Of a stretch of 64,000 nt of DNA, positions 32,159 to 43,401 are shown one piece after another. The notes under the pieces were generated by a model, which saw nothing but the letters and a program-made list of their open reading frames with translations, ran no database searches and was not told the origin of the DNA. Position numbers and translations under genes: made by a program. How positions within the stretch are numbered: position 1 is the first letter of the stretch; each line of letters begins with the position of its first letter. The stretch is from positions 186,001-250,000 of the forward strand of contig CANTFK010000966.1 of NCBI GenBank assembly GCA_947646735.1, read 5' to 3'. The stretch comes from Peronospora farinosa (Eukaryota; Oomycota; Peronosporomycetes; Peronosporales; Peronosporaceae).

Positions 32159-32798
32159 TGTAGCGGAGCTGCACAGCTCTTTAGCCAGAGGAAGACTTTC
32201 GGCTGGAAGCCTCTTAGTTCTAGAGAACTAAATAGAGTTACGGCTAAAAGCCACTGAGTTCTAAGGAACTAATTAAACGACTGAAAGTCACGCCGTTCTA
32301 AGGAACTAGGAACAGACTTTAGTCAGTCAAGCAAGAAGCTTAAGGTTCAGAGAACCAACGCACAGAGTGCAAGAACAAGCTAGAAGCTTAAAGGTTCAGA
32401 GAACCAACGCACGAAGTGCACAAGAGAACAAGTCAGAACGACTTGCGATCTTAAACTCAAAATGAGAACTGATTATATTTATGCTTTAAGATTTTATGAA
32501 TAGTCCTACTCTAAGTACACTACACTAGATTAATTACTATAATAGTAATTATTATATGCAGACTTTGCTATTGGACGACGTATCGTCTAAACATCTGTGT
32601 ATGATGTACTTAGTACAGCGTTATGTGATTTATCGAATCCTAATCGATAAGATACGGTATTACCGAATACCGTATCTTAACGCTCATACTTAATACCTCT
32701 CTAAAGAGAAGTATAATAGTGCATTATATGCAATACAAAGGGGAATTCAACCGTAAACTCTCGGAAAGACGATACAACCGTCGTGTAATTCCGTTACA
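32159..32798 (-). repeat. TE1 5' LTR
   Basis: 640 bp, TGTAGCGGAG to TTCCGTTACA, flanked on the right by CTATC (32799-32803). The few substitutions and short indels relative to 6818-7454 agree with an insertion older than TE3. Confidence 0.92.
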
Positions 32799-32880
32799 CT
32801 ATCAATGACAACATTGGATTGAAGACGTAAGTACACCCGGGAGTGCCACGTAGGTCCTATTATTTGCCTTAAATTAATTG

Positions 32881-33104
32881 TGTTAGAAATAGGGATGATA
32901 GAACCGGCTGTCAGATCTTAGCATTTGTGTACAGGCACAGCTCCAGGTAGGACAGTATTAAGGTAGAGAAAGAACGAAAAGGTTGGATGGACGTCAGAGC
33001 AGGAACAGCAGGATAACTAGCTTAGATAGGGAAGCGTAAAAGAGAAAGAGTTACAGGTAAGGCCAAGCAGAACACAAAATCAGTTTTACCCTATTCTTTC
33101 AACA
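32881..33104 (+). repeat. Copia-type LTR (TE4)
   Basis: 224 bp with a long imperfect terminal inverted repeat, TGTTAGAAATAGGG at the left and CCCTATTCTTTCAACA at the right, typical of Ty1/Copia LTRs. It is followed by gag-like coding sequence on the plus strand, so it is the 5' LTR of the split fragment TE4. Confidence 0.75.
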
Positions 33105-33654
33105 CTGACAACAGCAGGCCATGCAAGGGCCTAGCCGGCCACACTTTGCCTCACTAGCACGCGCAACAGCTTCGCAGCCGTCGTTTAATACAAGCCAGCT
33201 CACATAAGGTGCTTGGTGACCGACGATAAGATTCTCGCAGCCCTCGTCGCCCTCTAGGACTGCATGGAGAAGATGGAGACTTCCTGGAAGCATTTCAAAG
33301 AGGATGAGAGCATGCGTTGTGCGATAAAGAGTGGACTTTTTGCTTCCGCTCTTGGTGCAAACATGGGCGATAGGACGATGACAATCGTGCGCTGACGAAC
33401 TTACCAGAGCGCGAACCAATGGCTCGTCAAGCTCAGACGTATGTGCCATCAGCTGACCTTGAAGACTCCTTATTTCGTCGCTCCTGAAACGGTCATCGAT
33501 GCCGTACTGGCGGCAGGCACAGGAACGATCTCCGGTCGACGCCGGTCCTCCTCGCGTCAAAGCGCCCAGTCAGCAACGCCAGCGCCAACTCAGTAGTAAG
33601 GGATGCTGTACTTCGCGACACCTACGTCAGCTCAGCGCAAGCTCACAGTTCGCA
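33105..33654 (+). pseudogene. TE4 Copia gag, 5' part
   Basis: This lies between the Copia LTR and TE5. The last 60 bp read in the frame that continues past TE5 (..AQRKLTVR then MFNGTELYRGLG). Upstream the frame is broken and I cannot define a start. It is assigned to Copia gag mainly from the continuation and the LTR; the first 450 bp show no motif I can name. Confidence 0.5.
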
Positions 33655-34254
33655 TGTAGATGGGCACTTCTACGAAGTTGCCTCGTGCTACTATCACACA
33701 CCTTCAGCACAAGCGAGGAAGCGGTTAGACCGTCTTACCTTCGCGTGCGAGGGTGGTTAGGAGGTTGTTCGACTGCTTAAGCAGTCGTACCACCAGTTGC
33801 CTCTCGCTTAAGAGAGAGCGCACGAACTTCTAAGACAAGAAGGCACCGACGTCACGTAGAAGCCTCTCGGCTTCTCGTGCGTGGTGCTTCGGTGTTTAGC
33901 AAATTCAAGACTGAGCTATATTTAATGAATTATAGTTAAACATAAACTTTACCTACTGATTGGCTATATATGTATATAGATCGGATACGCGACTCTTTAG
34001 AAGTGTATCCTGTCGCATGAGCTTAAATCTAGATTTAAGATCGCAACTGACGTCCTTCTGAGACGTCGTGATGTCTAGCTTCAACTAGCGCCATCCCTTC
34101 CCATGTAAATCCATAAATGAATATCACATTCACGAGGGTGGATTACGTTTGTGTATCGCACCCAAGTGACAGGTCAAAAGTAATCATGGATACTTTTAGA
34201 CCAAACATTAAGTATATCAATTAATGTTTACGTGTAACTAGATGCCCTGTTACA
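33655..34254 (-). repeat. TE5 3' LTR
   Basis: 600 bp, TGTAGATGGG to CCCTGTTACA, nearly identical to 42803-43401; differences include GATGGG/GACGGG near the start and ATCAATTA/ATTACTTT near the end. On the minus strand the adjoining AACGGGGGATGG (34255-34266) is the polypurine tract. Confidence 0.93.
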
Positions 34255-34408
34255 CCATCCCCCGTTTTAGAACGATTTTTACAATTTGTAAAACATCGCC
34301 TAGGAGACAGAGAGACTTGCGAGCCGTTATAAACGCGCCGCTTTAGTCTACTCAATTCTCGTTCCACCGAAACGTGGCAAGGCTGATGGGTCTCCTGCAA
34401 AGGCACCC

Positions 34409-35624
34409 ATGCAGTCCAGCACTAAGCGCACGCGCCGCGATTTTTCGCAGCCGTCGCAAAGTGCTTTAGGCACTGAGGTGGATCTTCCATCTCACTATAA
34501 TGTGGATGAAGATCCATCTCTCATTGTAGATTACAATGAGACTACGCCATTGCCATCACCCCAAAGTGGCGATGAACAAAGCGCATTGATGGGACATATG
34601 TCCCCACCATTTGAGGCACCCGTCCTTGAGGGAGCATCTATGCTTCCTGCAAGCGAAGGTAAAGCCTCGTCGCCTGCGCCTACGAGCGCAGCGACTAAGA
34701 CTGAGCACGCTAATTCGAAAGGAGTAGTCGCGACTCATTCAGATGTGACTCCTCAAGCTGATGTCTTGACAATCCATAATAGAGAGTCAGACTCAGGTGA
34801 GTGTGAGCTTAAAGCTCCACCAAGTACACCGTCGGCCTCACTAACCGCCGTCGCGAGGGCGGCTACGTGAGTGGTGGCTTGCCACCAATGCCACCTCCAT
34901 CTGAGTGGATGAACTCGGATGGGTCTAGCGCAGCGCTTTTGCAGCGTGCCACTATAGACGCTCATAGATTCTATAGCGTCGATCCCTTGTGGATAAGCAG
35001 GGCAAAGCACTTGGTCGTGCTTTCCCAATTCCAGTCGTGCTGCGTTCTAACGAAACATCCGACGAATATGAAGCTGAACTTCGGCGCCGTGTAATGTTGC
35101 ATGTAGATGCAACGAAACAACGGTCGCAGCGAATCAGCTTCGCCATGAAGCATGCGCATGGAATCTTGGGTGGTAAGCGACCCCCAAATAATTCTCGCCA
35201 AACTTCTTCTGCTGGTCCATCCGGACCTAGCAGAAAGACGACAGCTGGTGCTGCTTCACATAAGCAGCCATCAGCCCAGGCACGTCGACGCGCAAAGCGT
35301 CCACAGGCTCCCACCAGTCAAAGCTCGTTTGGTAACCCTTCCACTGCACAAGGTTTTGGAGCTTTTGCTTCACAAACCGGTGGGCCAACAGCCTTTCAAC
35401 AAGGAAGCGCGTATTCCCTTACGCGTCCACCAACACAGGTGGCGCCCAAAAAGAGCGGCGATTACGCCCAACTACTCTCATCTGCTTATCCTGCTGCCAT
35501 TCAGTCGCAGTCTAAGATCGCTGCGCTGACGAAAGAGGTGGCGGATCTTTCGAGTCAAGTCTCGCGACTGACTTTGGATCTGCGCGATGTGAGGGCGAGA
35601 GACCGTCAGGGGTTGACCGCCTGA
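34409..35624 (+). pseudogene. TE5 antisense accessory ORF
   Basis: Plus-strand gene starting about 155 bp inside the element, opposite to gag-pol. The frame 34409-34870 begins MQSSTKRTRRDFSQPS and is acidic and Ser/Pro-rich. It shifts twice (near 34868 and 34985) and continues LPPMPPPSEWMNSDG, then ALGRAFPIPVVLRSNETS and EYEAELRRRVMLHV. A basic, Gln/Ala-rich stretch follows (QARRRAKRPQAPTSQS), and a C-terminal coiled coil (KIAALTKEVADLSSQV and on) ends at 35624. The last 147 bp overlap the end of the pol frame on the other strand. Without the shifts it would be about 400 residues. No known domain; the layout resembles the TE1 counterpart. Confidence 0.68.
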
Positions 35625-37242
35625 AAGCCCATTTGGACATACACGAGCGACTGGTGATGAGGTACCCGCGTCCAACGCGGAGTCCTCTTCGATCATCGAT
35701 TCCTCTGTCGTCGGTCTCGTATACGGGAAGTCGTTCACCTTCCTTGTCGCCTGATCGGCAATGACGCTCGACTTACAGTTGACGTCATCATCGGTTTCGT
35801 TAGACTGATGTGGATATGTGATCAATTCTGGATCCACATACCGTTTTAGAAGACCCACGTGAAATACGTAGTGCGTCTTCATATACGGTGGGAGAGTGAG
35901 CCTATAATTTAGGCATCCAACTTCTTCAACCACTGTAAAGGGTTCAATGAATCGGGGCAATAGCTTAGTTGTACCACCAGGTAGTACAGAAATTGCATGT
36001 TTAGGTAGGGTAGCAGTACTTGATAGCACTTTGTCCCCCACACTAAAGTGTTCATTGTTTTTGCGACCATGCTGGTCTGCATATTGTTTTTGTCTGTCCT
36101 GTACGCTTGCCATCGCGTCACGGACTTTACGTGTGATGGCTAATCGCTCATCCACAAAGCGCTGAGCTTCGCTCACGCTTTTAGCATCCAGCTCGCCTAT
36201 GACGCCTCCAAGAGGTCGTTCATGGGTCGACGCTGTTGGTAACACTATAGTGTCATCATCAAGGAGCACTGGCATTTCTTGCCGTGCCTTCTCTGTGACA
36301 CCTATAGGTGTCGTGACCACTGCTAAATTAGCAGTGTCACTAGGGCAACCTTGGCCCTTTTTGGCATTCGTACCGAGCGAAGTGAGGGTCCCTCCCCTAC
36401 TAAGACTCGGGCTGCGTACAAACAAGACTGGCATTCGAGGATGACGCAGTCCGTTAATGTAAAACGGTGTTTCACCCGTACTGGCGTGAACACTGTTATT
36501 AATAGCGAACTCCACGAATGGCAATTGCTTGCTCCATTCTTTGAGAGTCGCTACTGTACGCAATACATCCGCCACGACTCGATTGGCTCGTTCCGTTTGG
36601 CCATCGGTCTGGGGATGATCAGCGGTGGACATGTGGAGCTTGCTTCACAGCAACTCAAACACATGTCGGCAAAAACCTGACGTAAAACGCGGATTCCGAT
36701 CCGATACTATTGACTCAGGCATCCCGTGTAATAGGTACACATGAGACATAAACAAGAGGGCAGCCTCTTTTCCTGAGATCTTGGTGCTACATGGTGCCAA
36801 ATACACCATCTTGCTCAGTCTTTCTACAAAGACGACGAGCCCCGTCCTGCCCTTATGGTCAGGCGGTAAGCCAAACATGAAGTCCAAACTGACCGACCTC
36901 CAACAATCCGTTGGAATCGGCAGTGGCTTCAGTGGCGCACTGTTCGAAGATGCAGGCTTAATGCGCTGACACTCTTTGCAAGAGCGAATGTAGTTGGCCA
37001 CCCACCGATATAGGTGGGGCCACCAAAATTCCTCTGACACTCGTAAGAATGTCTTTTCACGGCCCAGATGCCCACTAGATGGCGCATCATGGCACTCGTG
37101 AAGCATCATCAGCTTGAGATCTGTGTCATGAGGGACATAGATTCTCAAGGGATCACAGGGTGACAGTTGATGCCATAACAGGCCATCACTGTAACTAAAG
37201 CAATTTAGATTCGCTTTGAGGTGCGACGAAAGGGTAACCTTT
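35478..37242 (-). pseudogene. TE5 pol: integrase and C-terminus
   Basis: Integrase: HLGREKTFLRVSEEFWWP and CKECQRIK (zinc domain), SLDFMFGLPPDHKGRTG, VSDRNPRFTSGF, then a single TGA at 36645-36647. The frame continues LHMSTADHPQTDGQTERANR, completing the D,D,E core. A long insert-like stretch with TTPIGVTEKARQEM precedes ADQHGRKNNEHFSVGDKVL and GPFT-like FIEPFTVVEEVG, HYVFHVGLLKRY. No chromodomain is seen. The frame ends at 35478, overlapping the antisense ORF. The start of this part is cut by the solo LTR at 37243. Confidence 0.85.
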
Positions 37243-38850
37243 TGTGGTGGAGCGAGGTTCACAAAATTTCTGATGTGATCCCGACTCTTCACTGGCGCCC
37301 AGACAACCGACTATCGGAGGGGGTACTCCGTTTCCGTGTATAGCAATTCCTTCCTCAACTTGTGTACCCGTCGGTAGGGCGGGCAGCACTCTTCTCGGTG
37401 GACTTGAGTTGATGCTGAACTTGGCCGTGGTTGAGATTGGTTGGGGTTCGATCGCGCGGAAATCTTCACGCGATCGAGGGGTTACTTGGGCACTCTATAT
37501 GAGTCGCCCTAATCTCTCTTGAGATCGCCTTGTCCAAAAATGTAGATACTTGATCCACTTGATCCACTTGACCTTCTGACCACTTGAGCCGTCTCGCGAT
37601 CTTGTATCTTGCCTTTACGTGATACTGCGTCCAATCGCAGGCGAAGTTTGTTTGCGAGAGGTCTTGTAATACCTGGCCAAACAATCCAGGAATATTATTT
37701 GTAGGTACTGGTGACAGAAGCTCTCAATCGTCGGGGGCCAAAAATGTCCCACCCGGAAGAGAAGTATGCGTGCGTGCTTAGAAGTAAAAGAAACTCTGTT
37801 TAATGTTAACCAATCAAATACTTAAAACCTATGATCTTGCCTATCGGTAGCCCAGGATCTACTGCCGCGTGTCGCCTTCTTGGAAATAAATCAGACTTGC
37901 TATGTGGTCCACTTCAAATACTGTGTCGATCCGGTTTTGTCGATCCAGTTTTGTCGATCCGGTTTTGTCGATCCAGTTTTATCGATCCGGTTTTGTCGAT
38001 CCTGTTTTGTCGATCCTGTTGTATATATTCTATTTTGTCGATCCTGTTTTGTCGATCCAGTTTTGTCGATCCAGTTCTATCGATCCGGATTTGTCGATCC
38101 GGTTTCTGGTTCGAGGTTTCGTATCGATCTGTAACTGGTTACGCTTTGCGATCTACTTTCTGGATCGAGGGTTCGATCCGATCCTCCTGGATCGCGACTG
38201 TGGTGTGTGATCCACACCCAATAATCTTTCGATCCATATTCTTCTGTGTTCTTGACACCGTTACCCCCTCTTCCAACCATCTCGCATGCCTTATCGACCA
38301 ATAGGAGCGTTGGATTGTGGATCGACGATATATCTTTGATCGATCCCTTTCAAATTATCCGATCGCTTTACCACAGTTACAATGCCGATCATGATTGCCT
38401 TTGTCGATCGTGATCGCCTTTGTAGATCGTCATTGTACTTGTCGATCGCGATCGTACTTGTCGATCAGATCGCATTTGTCGATCGTGATCGTATTTTTTA
38501 ATCATGATCGCATTTATTTTTATCTGATCGCAAATGTATCCATGTTGATCTGATCGCAAATGTATCCATGTTGATCTGACCGAAATAATATCCATGGCGA
38601 TTGCCTCAATCATGATCGAGCATAAAAGGTCGACATTTAGTCGTAATCTTCACTTGGGCTGTAATATTCCTCGACGATCGATTGATCGACCTGATAAAAT
38701 CAGATCGATCCCGATATAATCAATAAATTCTGACGATCACTTGATTGATCAAATAAACCTGATCGCGCCCATAGTATAACCAAATGTCATCCCATATTAT
38801 CGATCTATTCCATGTGTGTGATTTAATATATATCAATCAACTTCACTACA
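37243..38850 (-). repeat. Solo LTR of the TE2/TE6 superfamily inside TE5 pol
   Basis: 1608 bp beginning TGTGGTGGAG and ending TTCACTACA, flanked by CTTT (37239-37242 and 38851-38854). The first 250 bp match the conserved block of the TE2 LTRs (ACTGGCGCCC, GTGTACCCGTCGGTAGGGCG). The array part is a different repeat: 14-bp units of TTTTGTCGATCCGG at 37925-38110, then CGATC-rich sequence. The flanking pol frame joins exactly across it (..FAKRK and VTLSSHL). It has lost its internal region by LTR-LTR recombination. Confidence 0.92.
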
Positions 38851-40742
38851 CTTTCGTTTAGCAAAATGATCCAACAGCAGGCGACAATGTTCGTCCTGAC
38901 TGTAACACTCCTTGATATCGGAGGCCATTGAGCTCGTCACATGGTAGGCCTTCATGGCTGCCAGTGTTGACGACTCACGTTGTGCTTTCGCACGAGACAC
39001 ACTTTCCTGGTGTCTTGCCTCGAAGTCTGGTCTGCGCGATAACGCGTCATCCAAGACATTCGACTTATTTGGCTCATATTCAACTTTGAAATTGAATTCA
39101 GAGAAGAATGTTAGCCATCTCGCCATTCTCGGCGAGAGGTGCGGTGAATTTATAGCGGTACGCAGTGATGCGTGATCCGTATAAACCACAAAAGGTTCGG
39201 TGCCCAAGAGGTGCACACGAAACTTAACAAGAGCATACTTAATTGAAAGTAGCTCCTTGTCATGCACAGGGTAATTCAGCTCGGCAGCTTTCAAAATCCG
39301 AGACTGATACAATATGACACGGTCAAGACCGTTGTCATCCTTCTGCATTAGCGCGCTGCCGATTGCAAAATTGCTTGCATCGCAGACGATGCTAAAGGGC
39401 TTATCCGCGTCTGGCAATGCCAAGACCGGTGCCTCCACAAGAGATTGCTTCACTGATGTGAACGCATCTTCTTGCTCCTTTGACCAAGTCCATTCTGTAT
39501 CCTTTACAAAAGGTCAGACAATGGCTTGGTCTGCTCCGCATAATTCTTGCTGTACTTATGCAAGTAATTAGCGAGCCCAAGGAATTGGCGCAGATCCTTC
39601 ACATGACGTGGGACTGGCCATTCCTTTACAGCCTTTACCTTTTCTGGGTCTGCTCGTACACCGTGCTCCCCTACGATGCAGCCCAGTACAGGTATCTCGG
39701 GGACCCCTATTACGCACTTTTGCAAGCTCACGTATAATTGGGCGTCACCCAGAGTCTGCAACACAGCGTCTAAATGAGGCTTGTGCGACTCTATCGCACT
39801 CAGACCGTCCTCCGCCCTACTATGCACTAATACATCGTCAAAGTAATGAGGCGCGTAGGCATGGTGCTGACGCATCACGTGAGCCACCACTCGGTTGAAT
39901 GTTGCCGGAGCATTTTTCAACCCTTATGGCATCACAAGCCACTCCCACAGCATACCGCTTGGGGTGCTTACTGCCGTTTTGGCTACATCGGTATCTCTCA
40001 TGAGAACCTGATAGTAGCCATCCTTCAGATCCAGCGCGGAAAAGATAGTTGACATTCCCATGGAATTCAACAAAACATCTTTCCGCGGGATCGGCGTTTG
40101 AGCTGGAATGGTGGCCGTGTTCAGATTATTATAAGCATGAGCCACGCGCCATCCACCTGTTGCTTTACGCACACAGAAGGTCGGGCTGCAGTGAGGCGAC
40201 TTGCTCTCACGTACATGTCCCGCCTTGGCTCGCTTGTCGAAGAACTCATCGATGTAATCGACTTGTTCCTTCGGAATCGGCCATTGCCTGGTCACACAAT
40301 ACTTGGTGCCAGGCTCCAGGTCAATCGCGTGCCTGATGCCCCTATCGGCCGGTAGGCGGCTCGGCATTTCTGCTGGAAACACATCACGGTGTTTCCACAG
40401 AACATCATAGAACGGGCTGTCCTTCAAGGCTTCCCAGCCTTGAGCAGCGAACCGTTTCTTTTTGTCGGTCTCCAAGACGCTCTCATCCATTGTTGATGAA
40501 GAGCAACAGTCCACCACGTTCTCTTCTGGAACTGGTGCGACTATCTCGTGGATCTTTCCTTCCTTTAGTTCGGACACGAACATATCCCACGTCATCTCCG
40601 AGAGATTTATTATCTCCTCGGCAGATGCCAAGACAAGTTGGAGCACCTCAACTGAGGATGCCTCCGGCATTTTGTCTTCGACGGCCTCGAACAACTCGTT
40701 CGTAGGTCCGTCCTCTTGGACCGAGACTGATCCAAGGGTCAC
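38851..40742 (-). pseudogene. TE5 pol: RT and RNase H
   Basis: RT: RHAIDLEPGTKYCVTRQWP, SPHCSPTFCVRKATGGWR, IPAQTPIPRKDVLLN, LDLKDGYYQVLMR, PSGMLWEWLVMP, then a TAA at 39924 where Gln is expected (PQGLKNAP). The active site HYFDDVLVHSR is intact, then FLGLANYLHKY. A frameshift near 39505 separates RNase H: IVCDASNFAIGSALMQ, KELLSIKYALVKFRVHLL, YTDHASLR, LDDALSRRPDFE. The frame then meets the solo LTR. The upstream part (to 40742) is an acidic linker. Confidence 0.87.
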
Positions 40743-40766
40743 TCGTTTCGACGTGCCCTTGATCGT

Positions 40767-41610
40767 CTAAATACGTCTGGTGCTCGTTCTTCGAGTCACC
40801 ACGCCCTTTGACCTGGAAGAAGGTGTCGTTGTTGCCTCAGCTAACGCACTCCTTCCAACCGCACCAGGCTCTTGGCTCTGTGCCGGTTCTTGTGGCGCTT
40901 GACTTCCTGTCAGCCCACCATCAACTGCCACAGGCTCTCGGCTCTGTGCAGGACTATTGGACGCATGACTATCTGTCATCGCCCCAATCACTACACCAGT
41001 CTTTTCGACCTGGGTAGGAATATGTGTCACCTGGCTTTCCGGCAGTGCACTCCCAACTACACCACTCCTTTCGAGCTGGGTAGTTCCTGGTGTCGATTGA
41101 CATACCGTCATCGCACCCTCTACTGTGTTGGACACAGCATCAGCCACATAAGCTTCTCGCAAGAGCACATCCTTTCCGGTGTCTTGCGTAGAGCTAGCGA
41201 CTGTGCGTGTACGCCAGTCTATCCATGGTTGGTGTTTAGCCAACCAAGGCATGCCTAGGATGAGATCATACGGACTCTCCATACCTAGCACTGTGAGCTT
41301 CTCTTTACAGGAGAAGTCACTGAAACTGAAGGCGAGTTCAACTTGGACTCCCTCCGATTTAACGAGCGCGCCGTTCGCTAAACGAACGATCCTCTCTTCT
41401 CGCTTGCCATCCTAGCAAAGCGACTCATTACTCGCCGGATTCTTTTTCAGAGCCGCGAGTTTCACAAAATTTTGTGATGCACCCGAATCCACGAGAAGGG
41501 TCATCACTTGGTCATAGCCTCGTACTCGAGCGCTATAGACCAAAAGGGTTGAGGTCCGACCTTTCGGAACCTCAGGGACTATGCTACCCATTTGTTCGAT
41601 CACTCTGAAC
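40767..41610 (-). pseudogene. TE5 protease and linker
   Basis: Protease motif TLLVDSGASQNFVKLAALKK is intact. A TAG at about 41412 interrupts, then VRLANGALVKSEGVQVEL, YDLILGMPWLAKHQPWIDW. After it comes a linker with loosely repeated segments (GAMTVCQ.., GAMTDSHASNSPAQSREP, GLTGSQAPQEPAQSQEP) ending at 40767. The domain is of normal length for Gypsy retropepsins. Confidence 0.8.
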
Positions 41611-41622
41611 TTAGGGGTAGCT

Positions 41623-42743
41623 TCAGAGTCCGCGACAGTAGGGCATCCCGCCCCTACTGCGCTCCCGCATTTCCCGACCCATCTTGGGCAGGTGCTGAAC
41701 CCGTGCGTCGTGCACGCTGGTTTTTCGCACCTCCCTCGGGTTGGGAGACCTTTTGCTGGATGCCTTAGCACCAGCATCTACTTTGGCATAGCAGCAAGCC
41801 ATCATATGGCCTCGCTTGCCGCACTTGTAGCAGATTACATCTGCATTGCCTAACTCCATAGGAGTGGCATCAGACCTCTCGAACGACGGCCTGTAATAGG
41901 CTGTCGCCGAGGCGCTGTTGTAGGATTGCTCCTCAACCAAGGCAATGTCAATTGCCTCTTCCATCGTCGCTGGCACCTTTCTGAAAAGGGCCTGACGCGA
42001 TGGGCCGTGCCTAAGTCCATTCATGAACGTGGTGAACGTGGCTACCTTGATACGCTCTGGTATCGGATCCCATTGATGGACGCCGACAGCGAACGCATCT
42101 CCTGCACAAACTCTTGCAGAGAGCGTTTCGCCTGTCGTGCTCCAAAGAAGCGCGCCATACGCAACACTTCGTTGTTAGGCGGCTGATACATGGCGCGAAT
42201 CTTTGCCTTAAAGATCGCCCATGATGGAAATGCATCAGCATTAGCCATCAGCGCAGAGTTTGCCCACTCTGACGCTTTGCCACGCAAGTTGGACATGGCA
42301 TACGACACCATTCTGGTGTCGTCTTCGATGAGCTGCACCACTCCACATTGCTCCACTGCTAATATCCAGTTAACAATCGTGTGAGGGCTAGTTCCATCGA
42401 ACTTCGGAGGGTCCATCCGAATGGGCCTCGGTTGAGCAGGCCGGGCAGAGAGCATCTCAACAGTCCTGTTGAGCGCCTCATCACGTGCCTGCTCAAGCCT
42501 AAGCTCATCCTGAGTCTTAGTGATGGACTCAGCGGTGGCTTGGCTGTTTACCTCGGACGCGTTTCTACGCTGTCCGAGCACAAACGCCTCAAATTGCTCC
42601 AACTGAGCAACATGTTGCTCAGGAGGACAATGCAAGAGGTTAACCAGGGCTTGTTCGCCAAGTCCCTGCGCCATATGCTCTACCAACTCCCTATGATGTT
42701 GGGAGAGGTGAGGGAAGTAACTCCAGTTCATATTAAGGACCAT
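41623..42743 (-). pseudogene. gag: TE5 Gag
   Basis: It begins 59 bp inside the LTR with MVLNMNWSYFPHLSQHHREL. The capsid region reads VNWILAVEQCGVVQLIEDDT, MSNLRGKASEWANSAL, YQPPNNEVLRMARFFGARQ. A frameshift near 42035 is followed by MNGLRHGPSRQALFRKVP, then a zinc knuckle CYKCGKRGHMMACC with the final Cys spacing slightly off. It is a Gypsy Gag of normal length broken by one shift. Confidence 0.87.
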
Positions 42744-42790
42744 CTAAACCACACGAACGCTCAGAGAGACGGGTCGTGGGAAGGACTACT

Positions 42791-42800
42791 AGTGCTACCA
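42791..42800 (-). other. TE5 primer-binding site
   Basis: Minus strand TGGTAGCACT two bases from the 5' LTR, as in TE1, TE3 and TE7. Confidence 0.7.
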
Positions 42801-42802
42801 AG

Positions 42803-43401
42803 TGTAGACGGGCACTTCTACAAAGTTGCCTCGTGCTACTAGCACACACCTTCAGCACAAGCGAGGAAGCGGTTAGACCGTCTTACCTTCGCGTGCGAGG
42901 GTGGTTAGGAGGTTGTTCGACTGCTTAAGCAGTCGTACCACCAGTTGCCTCTCGCTTAAGAGAGAGCGCACGAACTTCTAAGACAAGAAGGCACCGACGT
43001 CACGTAGAAGCCTCTCGGCTTCTCGTGCGTGGTGCTTCGGTGTTTAGCAAATTCAAGACTGAGCTATATTTAATGAATTATAGTTAAACATAAATTTAAC
43101 TACTGATTGGCTATATATGTATATAGATCGGATACGCGACTCTTTAGAAGTGTATCCTGTCGCATGAGCTTAAATCTAGATTTAAGATCGCAACTGACGT
43201 CCTTCTGAGACGTCGTGATGTCTAGCTTCAACTAGCGCCATCCCTTCCCATGTAAATCCATAAATGAATATCACATTCACGAGGGTGGATTACGTTTGTG
43301 TATCGCACCCAAGTGACAGTTCAAAAGTAATCATGGATACTTTTAGACCAAACATTAAGTATATTACTTTATGTTTACGTGTAACTAGATGCCCTGTTAC
43401 A
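42803..43401 (-). repeat. TE5 5' LTR
   Basis: 599 bp, TGTAGACGGG to CCCTGTTACA, followed by the TCGCA duplication at 43402-43406. It partners 33655-34254. Confidence 0.93.

Larger units (their letters stand above)
6818..32798 (-). mobile_element. TE1: Gypsy element, outermost of a three-level nest
   Basis: It is bounded by LTRs 6818-7454 and 32159-32798 and by the perfect duplication CTATC (6813-6817 and 32799-32803). Gag, protease, RT, RNase H and integrase are on the minus strand from 32104 down to 26995. A plus-strand accessory ORF fills the space before the 3' LTR. TE2 (8093-26241) split that ORF. Removing TE2 leaves about 7.8 kb. The coding regions carry many stops and frameshifts, a YFND in place of YFDD in the RT, and DSE in place of DSG in the protease, so TE1 is dead. 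Confidence 0.92.
33655..43401 (-). mobile_element. TE5: Gypsy element in the Copia gag
   Basis: The LTRs are 33655-34254 and 42803-43401, and the duplication TCGCA flanks both ends (33650-33654 and 43402-43406). The element is 9.7 kb, or about 8.1 kb without the solo LTR at 37243-38850. It contains gag, protease, RT, RNase H and integrase on the minus strand and an antisense ORF next to the 3' LTR. It has several frameshifts and stops but keeps YFDD and DSG, so its decay is moderate. Confidence 0.93.

Noticed and set aside
33499..33780. Plus-strand ORF of 93 residues before TE5
   Set aside because: It runs across the TE5 LTR boundary and is not the frame that continues into the Copia gag.
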